A stretch of DNA of 14,955 nucleotides. Origin: Hyphomicrobiales bacterium. Its GTDB lineage: Bacteria > Pseudomonadota > Alphaproteobacteria > Rhizobiales > CAYWUX01. The notes under the pieces were generated by a model. It was given only the letters and a program-made list of their open reading frames with translations. It searched no databases and was not told the origin of the DNA. This document shows, in pieces, positions 6,726 to 13,941 of the stretch (position 1 is the stretch's first letter; every line of letters starts with the position of its first letter). The stretch is taken from the NCBI GenBank assembly GCA_028279265.1, contig JANQOC010000287.1:1-14955 (forward strand), written 5' to 3'. The position numbers and the translations under genes are program-made.

Positions 6726-8978
6726 TCAGGCGACGGCAGTTTCCTGACCTCCGTTGGCCCCGGCAGCACTGCCGTTATCACTTTTGATATCCGTTTCAAG
6801 AGGCAGGTTGAAGATCACCGTTGTGCCCTTGCGCAGCTTGCTGCGTATGGTCAGTTTGCCACCATGGTGCTCGATGAGGGAACGGGAAATCGCCAGTCCG
6901 AGGCCCGAACCCTTGTGGCTCTTTGTGAACTGATTTTCGACCTGCTCGAAGGGGCGGCCCAGTTTTTCGAGGTCGTCCTTGTGAATGCCGATCCCCGTAT
7001 CCGTGATGGAAACCTGGGCCATCTCGCCCCTGGGTTTCAGCTCCACAGTCACATGGCCGCCATCAGGCGTGAACTTCACGGCGTTTGAAAGCAGGTTGAT
7101 CAGAACCTGCTTGATGGAGCGGCGGTCGGCGGAGAGGTAAAGCTCTTCCAGGCCACGGCGCTGGAAGGATATACCCTCAGCTGAATCGTTCGAGGACACG
7201 ATGCGCAGGGCTTCGTCAATGATTTCGCCGATATCGAAACGCTGGAGATCGAGATTGTGCTGCCCGGCCTCAATCTTCGACATGTCGAGAATATCGTTGA
7301 TGACCTCCAGCAGATAGTTGCCGCTATCGTTGATATCGGCGACATATTCATTGTATTTGCTGTTCTCAATCTGCCCGAAAAGCCCCCGCTGCATAACATC
7401 TGAGAATCCGATTATGGCATTCAGGGGCGTGCGCAATTCGTGGCTAATATTAGCGAGAAATTCCGACTTCGTGCGGTTAGCGGCCTCGGCGCGGGTTTTT
7501 TCCTTCATGTAATTGTCCGCGAGTTCCACAAGCTGTTGGGCCTGTTTTTCCAGCTGAAGGCGGGAGGATTGCAGGTCTTCGACCGTGGCCCGAAGCTCCA
7601 CTTCGCGCTCCGACAATTGCTTTTCGGAAGACTTAACCGGCGTGATATCGGTGCCGATACTGACAATCCCGCCGTCTCGTGTACGCCGTTCATTGACATG
7701 CAGCCAGCGCCCGTCAGCCAGTTGCGCCTCATAGGAGACAGCGCGGGCGTCGGAATTGGTGCGTCCCACCAGGGAATTGTTCAACACCGGCGCATCGGCG
7801 GCAGCGGCAATTTTCTCGAACGCCACGCCGGGGCGGACGAGATGGTCGGGCAGGCGGTGGAATTTCTGGAACTTCTGGTTGGACATCACCAGATTGCCTT
7901 CCCGGTCCCAGAGCGCAAAGGACTCCGAGACAGTGGCCACCGCATCCAGCAGGCGGGCATTCATGGCACTGGCCGCGCGCCGGGAGTGGAGAATGTGTTC
8001 TGCGTACTGGGACCGCGCCGACAGATGGTTAATCCAGAGGGAGAGGCTCAAAAGGATCAGGCTGGTCAGCAGGAACTGCCAGATTTCCGCCCGAGCCCGC
8101 TGAAACCAGGGTGCCAGCGCCGCTTTCTTGTTCTCGGCAATGACAATCAAGCCGATATTCGGCAGCACGCGGATCGAGGCCAGCAGGGGAGCGCTGTCGC
8201 CGATTGTCAGCTCGTAGACCGAGGAACCGGTGAATAAAGGCCGTTCAAGCTGTGACGTTGGGATATGATCGAAGATATTCTGGCCGACGCGCAGGGGCGT
8301 GCCGTGGGAAACCGCCCGCAGGATACCGCCGCGGTCCGTGAGATAAACGGAATGGGTCGATCTCAGGGGCGCATCGATCAGGCTTTCGGCCATGTGTTCC
8401 GGCCACAGGCGGTAATCGTGAATGATACGGCTGCGGGTGGATGTGAGGGACGCGGAAAAGCGGACCGAGAGAGACTGGGCGATCAGGGTCAGGTTATGAC
8501 CCGCGGTCTGCAGGGTTTCCGTTTTCAGGACTGTGCCAAGGACGACCAGCCGGCTCAGAGCGAAAATCATCAGCAGGATAATCAGGGCTGGGACACACAG
8601 TCTGAGCAGGCGATCCGTGGAGATCAGTCCGGCGGAACGCTTCTTCTTTCGCGAAGGGGCATTGCGCGTACGGTTTCTGCCGGACTGGGCTTGAGCGGCG
8701 GTGTGGGGATTGAAAGCGCGGGGAGCGGAAGTCTGGAGATGGGAAGGCTGGATACCGAAAGTTTGGATACCGGAAGTCTTGGGACCGGAAGTCTGGGGAC
8801 CGGAAGTCTGGGGATCAAAATTCTGAGGCTGTGATGAGGGACGATGCGAAGGTAAAAAACTGATGAGTCGGTCGCGAACGGCAGCGAAGGCTGGTAAAAT
8901 CGAGTTATTCAAAATGCCTCGAAGAACCGCCACCGGACCATACAGATCCAGCTGGCGTTCGGCCCCGAACCGCGCCAT
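6726..8978 (-). CDS. PAS-domain membrane sensor histidine kinase with repeat-bearing N-terminal linker
   Basis: Sensor kinase of 750 residues from the ATG at 8978. Order: a cytoplasmic N-terminal segment whose Pro/Gln/Thr/Ser-rich stretch (about 50-85) is encoded by 15-bp repeats; a basic KKKR patch; membrane helix one (about 124-146); an extracytoplasmic sensor domain of about 150 residues; membrane helix two (about 300-320); a PAS domain (about 346-446, with FALWDREGNLVMSNQ); and a coiled coil (451-501). HisKA has SHELRTPLNAIIGFSDVM with phosphoacceptor H513 (bases 7440-7442). HATPase has an N-box LINLLSNAVKFTPDGG, DTGIGI at 660-665 and GSGLGLA at 690-696. The H-box resembles the PleC/DivJ group of alphaproteobacterial kinases. 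There is no receiver domain, so the partner regulator is elsewhere. A GTG at 9050 would add 24 residues but has no ribosome binding site. The gene lies 151 bases downstream of pepN on the same strand; signal unknown. Confidence 0.93.
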   Translation of the reverse strand: MARFGAERQLDLYGPVAVLRGILNNSILPAFAAVRDRLISFLPSHRPSSQPQNFDPQTSGPQTSGPKTSGIQTFGIQPSHLQTSAPRAFNPHTAAQAQSGRNRTRNAPSRKKKRSAGLISTDRLLRLCVPALIILLMIFALSRLVVLGTVLKTETLQTAGHNLTLIAQSLSVRFSASLTSTRSRIIHDYRLWPEHMAESLIDAPLRSTHSVYLTDRGGILRAVSHGTPLRVGQNIFDHIPTSQLERPLFTGSSVYELTIGDSAPLLASIRVLPNIGLIVIAENKKAALAPWFQRARAEIWQFLLTSLILLSLSLWINHLSARSQYAEHILHSRRAASAMNARLLDAVATVSESFALWDREGNLVMSNQKFQKFHRLPDHLVRPGVAFEKIAAAADAPVLNNSLVGRTNSDARAVSYEAQLADGRWLHVNERRTRDGGIVSIGTDITPVKSSEKQLSEREVELRATVEDLQSSRLQLEKQAQQLVELADNYMKEKTRAEAANRTKSEFLANISHELRTPLNAIIGFSDVMQRGLFGQIENSKYNEYVADINDSGNYLLEVINDILDMSKIEAGQHNLDLQRFDIGEIIDEALRIVSSNDSAEGISFQRRGLEELYLSADRRSIKQVLINLLSNAVKFTPDGGHVTVELKPRGEMAQVSITDTGIGIHKDDLEKLGRPFEQVENQFTKSHKGSGLGLAISRSLIEHHGGKLTIRSKLRKGTTVIFNLPLETDIKSDNGSAAGANGGQETAVA
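8712..8831. repeat. 15-bp in-frame tandem repeat inside the PAS kinase gene
   Basis: About eight consecutive 15-base units, three of them nearly identical (8772-8786, 8787-8801, 8802-8816; plus-strand consensus GGAAGTCTGGGGACC). Units become more diverged outward on both sides (8727, 8742, 8757 and weakly 8712, 8817). Read in the gene they encode five-residue units of the PQTSG type ahead of the first membrane helix. Because 15 is a multiple of three, gain or loss of a unit would keep the frame. Confidence 0.85.
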
Positions 8979-8984
8979 TGCCTG

Positions 8985-8988
8985 CTCC
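8985..8988 (-). promoter_or_regulatory. Ribosome binding site of the PAS kinase gene
   Basis: On the minus strand GGAG lies six bases before the ATG at 8978. The alternative GTG at 9050 is preceded only by A-rich sequence. This decides the start call. Confidence 0.55.
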
Positions 8989-9129
8989 AAAAACGAGAAG
9001 TGCTGCCCCAAAATGTTTCTGCGATTCGAAAACGCCGCATTCCGAATCACTTTTTTATTTCAAGTGATTTGGTGGGGTTTTGTCCAGCAAAATCCTGCAC
9101 CTAGACGATAATTTTGTGCTGACTGAGGG

Positions 9130-11790
9130 TCATGCCTCCAGGATTTTGGAAATAATCTCGTAACTGTTGCGCGAAAGTCCCTTATCTTTGGCGATGGTGT
9201 TAAGAGCAGCGCGGGCGAGACGCTTGCGCTTGGCCTCCAGGATGCGGAAACTGCGGAAAGCACCGGCGAGGCGCGCGGCGATCTGAGGATTGAACCCGTC
9301 AATTTCCAGAACCGTCTGCGCCAACAGCTGATAACCCTGCCCGTCAACGCGATTGAAGTTCAGCGGATTGCCCTGGGCGAAAGCGCCGATGAGGGCGCGG
9401 ACTTTGTTGGGATTTTTAAGGGAGAATTTCGGGTGGCTCATGAGCCCCTTGACCTCATCCACCACTTGCGGCCGTGACGACATGGCCTGAACCGCAAACC
9501 ATTTATCCATCACCAGGTGATCATCTTCATATCTTTCGTAGAAATCGGCGAGCACCTGCTTGCGAATATCGGAAGTGCTGTCAGCCAGCAGGGAAACGGC
9601 GATAATCCGGTCCGTCATATTGCGGGCTTCCGTGTAGTGCTTATGCAGGAGCTTAGCCGTCTCCGGCTTGTCGTCACTGGCGAGAATGGCCAATACCGCA
9701 TTGCGAAGACCGCGTTTGCCCACCGCTTCCACGGAAGGCGTGTAGCGTCCCGGCACGGTGTTGGATCTGTAAATCTGCACGAACTGGCGTTCCAGGTTCT
9801 GACGCAAAGTGCGCAATAGCTGCCGTCGGGCCCAGTGTATAGCCTCCGGGTCCACATTGGCCCCTATCTGGCGGGCAATATCGGACTCGCTCGGCAAGCG
9901 CAGACACTCGGTTTTGAAACTCGGGGCCAGGGATCTATCTTTGAGGATGTGGCTCAGGCCTTCGCACAGGCTTTTGCCGGTCGCGGGCTGACGTCGCTGA
10001 TTGTTGCGCCGGGCTTCAGCCAGGTTAACAAGGCTATCCATGGCCAGGGTCTGGACCGCATCCCAGCGGTTGAAAGGATCCGTATCATGGATCATCAGGA
10101 ATTCGAGATCTTTCGAATTTCGATCCAGTGTAATATTCACCGGCGCGGAGAAGCCACGTAAAAACGACAAAATCGGCTTCGTTTTCAAATTAACGAACGT
10201 AAATTCGTTTTTCCGTTCTCGGATCTGTAACAGGCCGTCATCGATCAACTCGCCGCTGTCCAGTTCCAAGGACTGTTCCCGGCCATCGGTTCCAAGTAGT
10301 CCAATTTTCACCGGAATATGGAGGGGGACGCTGGTCTGGCCGGTCTTGCGCGGCATGATCTGATCGATGCGCAGGGTCGCCTGTTTGCGCCGGGCGTCGT
10401 AGGCGAAGTCACACACCAGATTGGGGGTGCCCGCCTGGGCATACCAGTGCATGAACTGGGATAGATCAATGGCGTTGGCATCGGCCATGGCACCGATGAA
10501 ATCCTCAACGGTCGCGGCTTCGCCGTCATGGCGTTCGAAATAGAGATCCATACCCTTGCGAAATCCCTGGCGGCCGACGAGGGTCAGGATCATACGGCAG
10601 AGTTCCGCGCCCTTTTCATAAACCGTGGCCGTATAGAAGTTGTTGATCTCGATGTAGGACGAAGGGCGCACGGGATGGGCCAGGGGACCGGCATCCTCGG
10701 GATATTGATGGGTCTTGAGCATCCGCACATCCTGAATGCGCTGCACTGCACGATCACGGAAATCGGAGGAAAATTCCTGATCGCGAAATACCGTCAGACC
10801 TTCCTTCAGACATAGCTGAAACCAGTCGCGGCAGGTGATGCGGTTACCGGTCCAGTTGTGAAAATATTCGTGAGCGATCACGGATTCGATCGCCAGATAG
10901 TCGTTGTCGGTGGCCGTATCGGGTTTGGCCAGGATCAATTTATCGTTAAATATGTTCAGACCCTTATTTTCCATGGCTCCCATATTGAAGTCGCTGACAG
11001 CGACAATATTGAAGATATCGAGATCGTATTCGAGGCCGAACCGGGTCTCGTCCCACCGCATGGAACGCTTGAGGGACTGCATGGCCCAGGCGCAGCGATC
11101 GGTGTTCCCGGGTTCCACATAAATATTCAGGTCAACCTTGCGCCCCGAGCGGGTTTTGAAAGTGCTGGAGGCGCGGTCGAGCTTGCCGCCCACGAGCGCG
11201 AACAGGTAGGCCGGTTTCGGATGCGGATCGTGCCAGACGGCAAAATGCCTGCCGCTGTCCTTGAGGCGCCCCTTTTCCTGCAAATTGCCGTTGGACAACA
11301 GAACCGGGGCCCGGCTCCTCTCCGCTTCGATACGTGTGGTGTACACAGACAATATATCGGGACGATCAAGCATGTAGGTTATGCGTCGAAACCCCTCCGC
11401 CTCGCACTGTGTGCAGTAGATACCGTTGGATAAATAGAGGCCGGACAAGGTTTTATTGGCGTCGGGATTGCAGAGCGTCGTCAGTTCCAGGGTGAAAGGG
11501 CGCTGGGGAGGCGCGCGCAAGGTAAAGTCCGACTTTGTTACCCGGTACGACGAACCCGCCAGTTTCTTCCCGGATAGAAGCACTTTCTGCAGTTCAATTT
11601 CTTCACCATCGAGGCGCAGCGGTGGCGCTTTGCGGCCGGGTTTGCGTGCGGGATTGGGACGAATGCGCAGGCGCGACGTAACCCGGGTTGCCGTGGGGTC
11701 GAGAACGATGTCCAGATAGATTTCGTCTATCAAATAATCGGACGGGGCATAGTCTTTTAAGTGAATCGGACGAGGCTCGGTTGTTTTCAT
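9130..11790 (-). CDS. pepN: Aminopeptidase N (M1 family zinc metallopeptidase)
   Basis: Cytoplasmic zinc aminopeptidase that removes N-terminal residues from peptides in the last steps of protein turnover. The protein is 886 residues (E. coli PepN 870). The substrate-anchoring GAMEN motif is at 271-275, and the zinc site HEYFH is at 307-311 with the third ligand Glu at 330 in CLKEGLTVFRDQEF. Motif spacing is the same as in E. coli PepN with a constant offset of about 10. The N-terminal beta domain is intact, including QCEAEGFRRITYMLDRPD (128-145). The C-terminal part has the long helical domain of the DUF3458/ARM type, including WDAVQTLA. The ATG start at 11790 begins with MKTTEPRPIHLKDY, a typical N-terminus for this clade, preceded by a weak GAGAAA element. 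The gene is transcribed away from the KOR operon; the PAS kinase follows downstream. No defect is seen and identity is certain. Confidence 0.97.
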   Translation of the reverse strand: MKTTEPRPIHLKDYAPSDYLIDEIYLDIVLDPTATRVTSRLRIRPNPARKPGRKAPPLRLDGEEIELQKVLLSGKKLAGSSYRVTKSDFTLRAPPQRPFTLELTTLCNPDANKTLSGLYLSNGIYCTQCEAEGFRRITYMLDRPDILSVYTTRIEAERSRAPVLLSNGNLQEKGRLKDSGRHFAVWHDPHPKPAYLFALVGGKLDRASSTFKTRSGRKVDLNIYVEPGNTDRCAWAMQSLKRSMRWDETRFGLEYDLDIFNIVAVSDFNMGAMENKGLNIFNDKLILAKPDTATDNDYLAIESVIAHEYFHNWTGNRITCRDWFQLCLKEGLTVFRDQEFSSDFRDRAVQRIQDVRMLKTHQYPEDAGPLAHPVRPSSYIEINNFYTATVYEKGAELCRMILTLVGRQGFRKGMDLYFERHDGEAATVEDFIGAMADANAIDLSQFMHWYAQAGTPNLVCDFAYDARRKQATLRIDQIMPRKTGQTSVPLHIPVKIGLLGTDGREQSLELDSGELIDDGLLQIRERKNEFTFVNLKTKPILSFLRGFSAPVNITLDRNSKDLEFLMIHDTDPFNRWDAVQTLAMDSLVNLAEARRNNQRRQPATGKSLCEGLSHILKDRSLAPSFKTECLRLPSESDIARQIGANVDPEAIHWARRQLLRTLRQNLERQFVQIYRSNTVPGRYTPSVEAVGKRGLRNAVLAILASDDKPETAKLLHKHYTEARNMTDRIIAVSLLADSTSDIRKQVLADFYERYEDDHLVMDKWFAVQAMSSRPQVVDEVKGLMSHPKFSLKNPNKVRALIGAFAQGNPLNFNRVDGQGYQLLAQTVLEIDGFNPQIAARLAGAFRSFRILEAKRKRLARAALNTIAKDKGLSRNSYEIISKILEA

Positions 11791-11865
11791 ATTGTTTTCT
11801 CTGAAAAGCGTTCACGGGAGTCTTTGCCAGCGGCGCCGAAGGGGCGTGTCACGAAGGATTGACGG

Positions 11866-11885
11866 GGGAGGCAATACAGCCTCCC
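11866..11885. repeat. GC-rich perfect hairpin in the pepN leader
   Basis: GGGAGGC (11866-11872) and GCCTCCC (11879-11885) are perfect inverse complements around the loop AATACA. Neither strand has a T-tract after it, so it is not a classical terminator. Lying 76-95 bases before the pepN start, it would fall in the pepN leader RNA if the promoter is at 11898-11903, or could act as an operator. Confidence 0.5.
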
Positions 11886-11892
11886 GGGCAGT

Positions 11893-11925
11893 GAATTTGT
11901 CAAATTTACCATGGTGAAAAAATTT
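11893..11925. repeat. AT-rich cluster of dyads, possible operator
   Basis: AATTTGTCAAATT (11894-11906) is a 5+5 dyad around GTC. ACCATGGT (11908-11915) is a perfect 8-base palindrome. AAATTT occurs at 11902-11907 and 11920-11925. They lie within 33 bases between two divergent genes, as a regulator-binding region would, but no known box is recognised. Confidence 0.35.
11898..11903 (-). promoter_or_regulatory. Possible -35 element for pepN
   Basis: On the minus strand this reads TTGACA, the consensus -35 hexamer. The best -10 match (TGTATT, 11878 to 11873) gives a long 19-base spacer and overlaps the hairpin loop, so the assignment is tentative. Confidence 0.25.
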
Positions 11926-12002
11926 ATGGGATTTATCACTGCTTCGGTCAACATAATGGGTATTCGATGCCGTTAAACTGCTGTGGTAAAGGACATCGCC
12001 GG

Positions 12003-12035
12003 TTGACACAAGACGAAGACAGTTACACATATGAT
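12003..12035 (+). promoter_or_regulatory. Possible promoter of the flavoprotein-korA operon
   Basis: TTGACA at 12003-12008 and TATGAT at 12030-12035 are each close to sigma-70 consensus, about 90 bases before the first gene. Their spacing of 21 is too wide for a standard promoter, so only one of the two may be used with a weaker partner. Confidence 0.3.
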
Positions 12036-12126
12036 TTAGCGTGACAGCTTGTCGCTGAAATGTGTAAATGGAACCACAAAAAAAAGAGGCGCGTGGACAT
12101 GAGCGCCGGAAACCTAGGGGGGCTGT

Positions 12127-13941
12127 ATGCAGCCGACCGATATAACCGACCCGAATTATTTCCACAAAGTTGTGGATTGCCAGTGGGCCTGTCCCGCGCA
12201 TACGCCCGTTCCCGAATATATTCGCCTGATCGCCCAGGAACGATACACGGAAGCGTTCCTTATCAATTGGGATTCAAACGTCTTCCCGGGGATTCTCGGG
12301 CGCACCTGTGACCGCCCGTGCGAACCCGCCTGCCGTCGCGGACGGGTTGAAGAGAAGCCTGTCGCCATTTGCCGGCTGAAACGCGTGGCCGCCGATTACA
12401 AGGGCGATGTGGATTCCCTGATTCATAAAGGAGCCGCGGAAAAGAACGGCAAGAAAATCGCGCTGATCGGCGCCGGCCCGGCCTCTCTTACGGTCGCGCG
12501 GGATCTATTGCCGCTGGGGTATCACTGTACCCTGTTTGAAAAAGATCCCCAGGGCGGTGGGCTGATGCGCACGAACATACCCTCGTTCCGCCTGCCGGAA
12601 GCGGTTCTCGATGAAGAAGTGGAACGGATCCTGAAGATGGGTGTCGAATGCCGCTTCGGTGAAGAGATCACCAGCCTCAAATCCATTCTCGACCAGGACT
12701 TCGACGCCATATTCGTCGGCACCGGCGCGCCACGCGGCAAGGACCTTAATATCCCCGGCCGCCAGGAAGCGGATGCGTTCATCCATATCGGCATCGATTT
12801 CCTGACTTCGGTGGCTTTCGAGCATGTCGATAAAATTGGAAAACGGGTCGTCGTGATCGGTGGCGGCAACACGGCCATGGATTGTTGCCGGACAGCCCTG
12901 CGACTGGGCGGCGAGGATGTGCGCGTCACGGTGCGCAGCCCGCGCGCCGATATGAAAGCCTCGGACTGGGAAATCGAAGACGCCGAAATGGAAGGCATTC
13001 CCATTTTCGACAATCACAACCCGAAAGAGTTCGTGATGGAAAACGGCAAGCTGAAAGGCGTGCTGTTCGAAAAAATGCGTGCCGAGTATGATGAAAACGG
13101 TCGCCGAACCCTGATCCCGACGGACGAGGAACCGGTGCTGTTTGAGTGCGATGACGTATTAATGGCAATCGGCCAGGACAATGCGTTTCCCTGGATCGAG
13201 CGGGATATCGGGTTGGAATTCGGCGAGTGGGACATGCCGGTGGTCGACAAGACGACGTTCCGATCCTCTCACCCCAAGGTCTTCTTCGGCGGTGACGCCG
13301 CGTGGGGACCGGAAAATATCATCTGGGCTGTCGCCCACGGGCACCAGGCGGCTATTTCCATCGATCTAGAATGCCAGGGCAAATCGCTGACCGATAACCG
13401 GCCGCCGCCGGGGACGACCATTGCCAGTCAGAAGATGGGTATCCACGAATGGTCCTATGACAACGATTTTTCGGCGGAACGGCGTGTGCCGGTGCCGCAT
13501 CAGGATCAGAACCTGACACTGAAAAGCCTGAAGGTCGAGGTTGAACTCGGCTATGATGACCGGCTCGCCTTTCAGGAGGCCGAACGCTGCTTAAACTGCG
13601 ACGTTCAGACCGTGTTCACCACCGGCTTGTGCATCGAATGCGATGCCTGTATGGATATTTGCCCCGTCGACTGCATCAACTTCACGGCCAATGGCGAAGA
13701 GGACGATTTGCGCAGTCGATTGCGGGTCCCGGCAACGGATCTGTCCCAGGACCTCTACGTATCGGACACGCTGGCGGGAACCGGCCGGGTGATGGTCAAG
13801 GACGAGGATATGTGCCTTCATTGCGGACTCTGCGCCGAGCGCTGTCCGACGGGGGCATGGGATATGCAAAAGTTCATCTACCTGGAAGCTCAGACAATCA
13901 AGCCATGTCACACGCAGATAAACTCAACAACTTTGTCATAA
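12127..13941 (+). CDS. GltD-like FAD/NAD(P) oxidoreductase with C-terminal 4Fe-4S domain, probable KOR partner subunit
   Basis: Cytoplasmic flavoprotein of 604 residues that probably passes electrons between NAD(P)(H) and iron-sulfur clusters. The N-terminal helical domain has Cys motifs of the GltD/dihydropyrimidine dehydrogenase type (C18, C22; CDRPCEPAC at 61-69; C82). Then come an FAD Rossmann motif GAGPASLTVARDL (115-127), an NAD(P)-binding GGGNTAMDC (245-253) and the second FAD contact GGDAAWGPENIIWA (388-401). The C-terminus adds CLNC (488-491) and two CX2CX2CX3CP ferredoxin sites, CIECDACMDICP (502-513) and CLHCGLCAERCP (563-574). Glutamate synthase small subunits lack this tail, so I do not call it gltD, and no large subunit is nearby. 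korA overlaps its 3' end by 37 bases. This fits the FAD subunit of a 2-oxoglutarate:NADP+ oxidoreductase, as described in Azoarcus/Thauera (KorC). The ATG at 12127 follows AGGGG by six bases. Family is sure; the partnership is inferred. Confidence 0.92.
   Translation: MQPTDITDPNYFHKVVDCQWACPAHTPVPEYIRLIAQERYTEAFLINWDSNVFPGILGRTCDRPCEPACRRGRVEEKPVAICRLKRVAADYKGDVDSLIHKGAAEKNGKKIALIGAGPASLTVARDLLPLGYHCTLFEKDPQGGGLMRTNIPSFRLPEAVLDEEVERILKMGVECRFGEEITSLKSILDQDFDAIFVGTGAPRGKDLNIPGRQEADAFIHIGIDFLTSVAFEHVDKIGKRVVVIGGGNTAMDCCRTALRLGGEDVRVTVRSPRADMKASDWEIEDAEMEGIPIFDNHNPKEFVMENGKLKGVLFEKMRAEYDENGRRTLIPTDEEPVLFECDDVLMAIGQDNAFPWIERDIGLEFGEWDMPVVDKTTFRSSHPKVFFGGDAAWGPENIIWAVAHGHQAAISIDLECQGKSLTDNRPPPGTTIASQKMGIHEWSYDNDFSAERRVPVPHQDQNLTLKSLKVEVELGYDDRLAFQEAERCLNCDVQTVFTTGLCIECDACMDICPVDCINFTANGEEDDLRSRLRVPATDLSQDLYVSDTLAGTGRVMVKDEDMCLHCGLCAERCPTGAWDMQKFIYLEAQTIKPCHTQINSTTLS

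Larger units (their letters stand above)
11791..12126. other. 336-base divergent regulatory region between pepN and the KOR operon
   Basis: No gene is supported here. It must hold the promoters for pepN (leftward) and for the flavoprotein-korA operon (rightward). The left half has a GC-rich hairpin at 11866-11885 and an AT-rich cluster of dyads at 11893-11925. The right half has TTGACA at 12003 and TATGAT at 12030. A GTCAAC at 11947 and GTTGAC at 12002 form a widely spaced inverted pair. Confidence 0.6.

Noticed and set aside
7440..8834. Plus-strand open frames of 265 and 189 codons across the PAS kinase gene
   Set aside because: They are antisense to clear PAS and HisKA coding sequence; the repeated Gly-Thr-Ser motif in the second is just the reverse reading of the 15-bp repeats.
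9085..9121. Possible terminator hairpin after pepN
   Set aside because: The arms (CAGCAAAAT and ATTTTGTGCTG) pair only with a two-base bulge around a 17-base loop, and no T-tract follows on the minus strand.
10858..11433. Plus-strand open frame of 191 codons inside pepN
   Set aside because: Antisense to the GAMEN and HEYFH region of an intact pepN; no family resemblance.
11812..12311. Open frames on both strands across the pepN-KOR divergent region
   Set aside because: They run out of phase into the well-supported flavoprotein gene and have no domain; the 12060-12311 frame conflicts with the true start at 12127.
12505..13017. Minus-strand open frames of about 165 codons inside the flavoprotein gene
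   Set aside because: Antisense shadows of the dinucleotide-binding domains.
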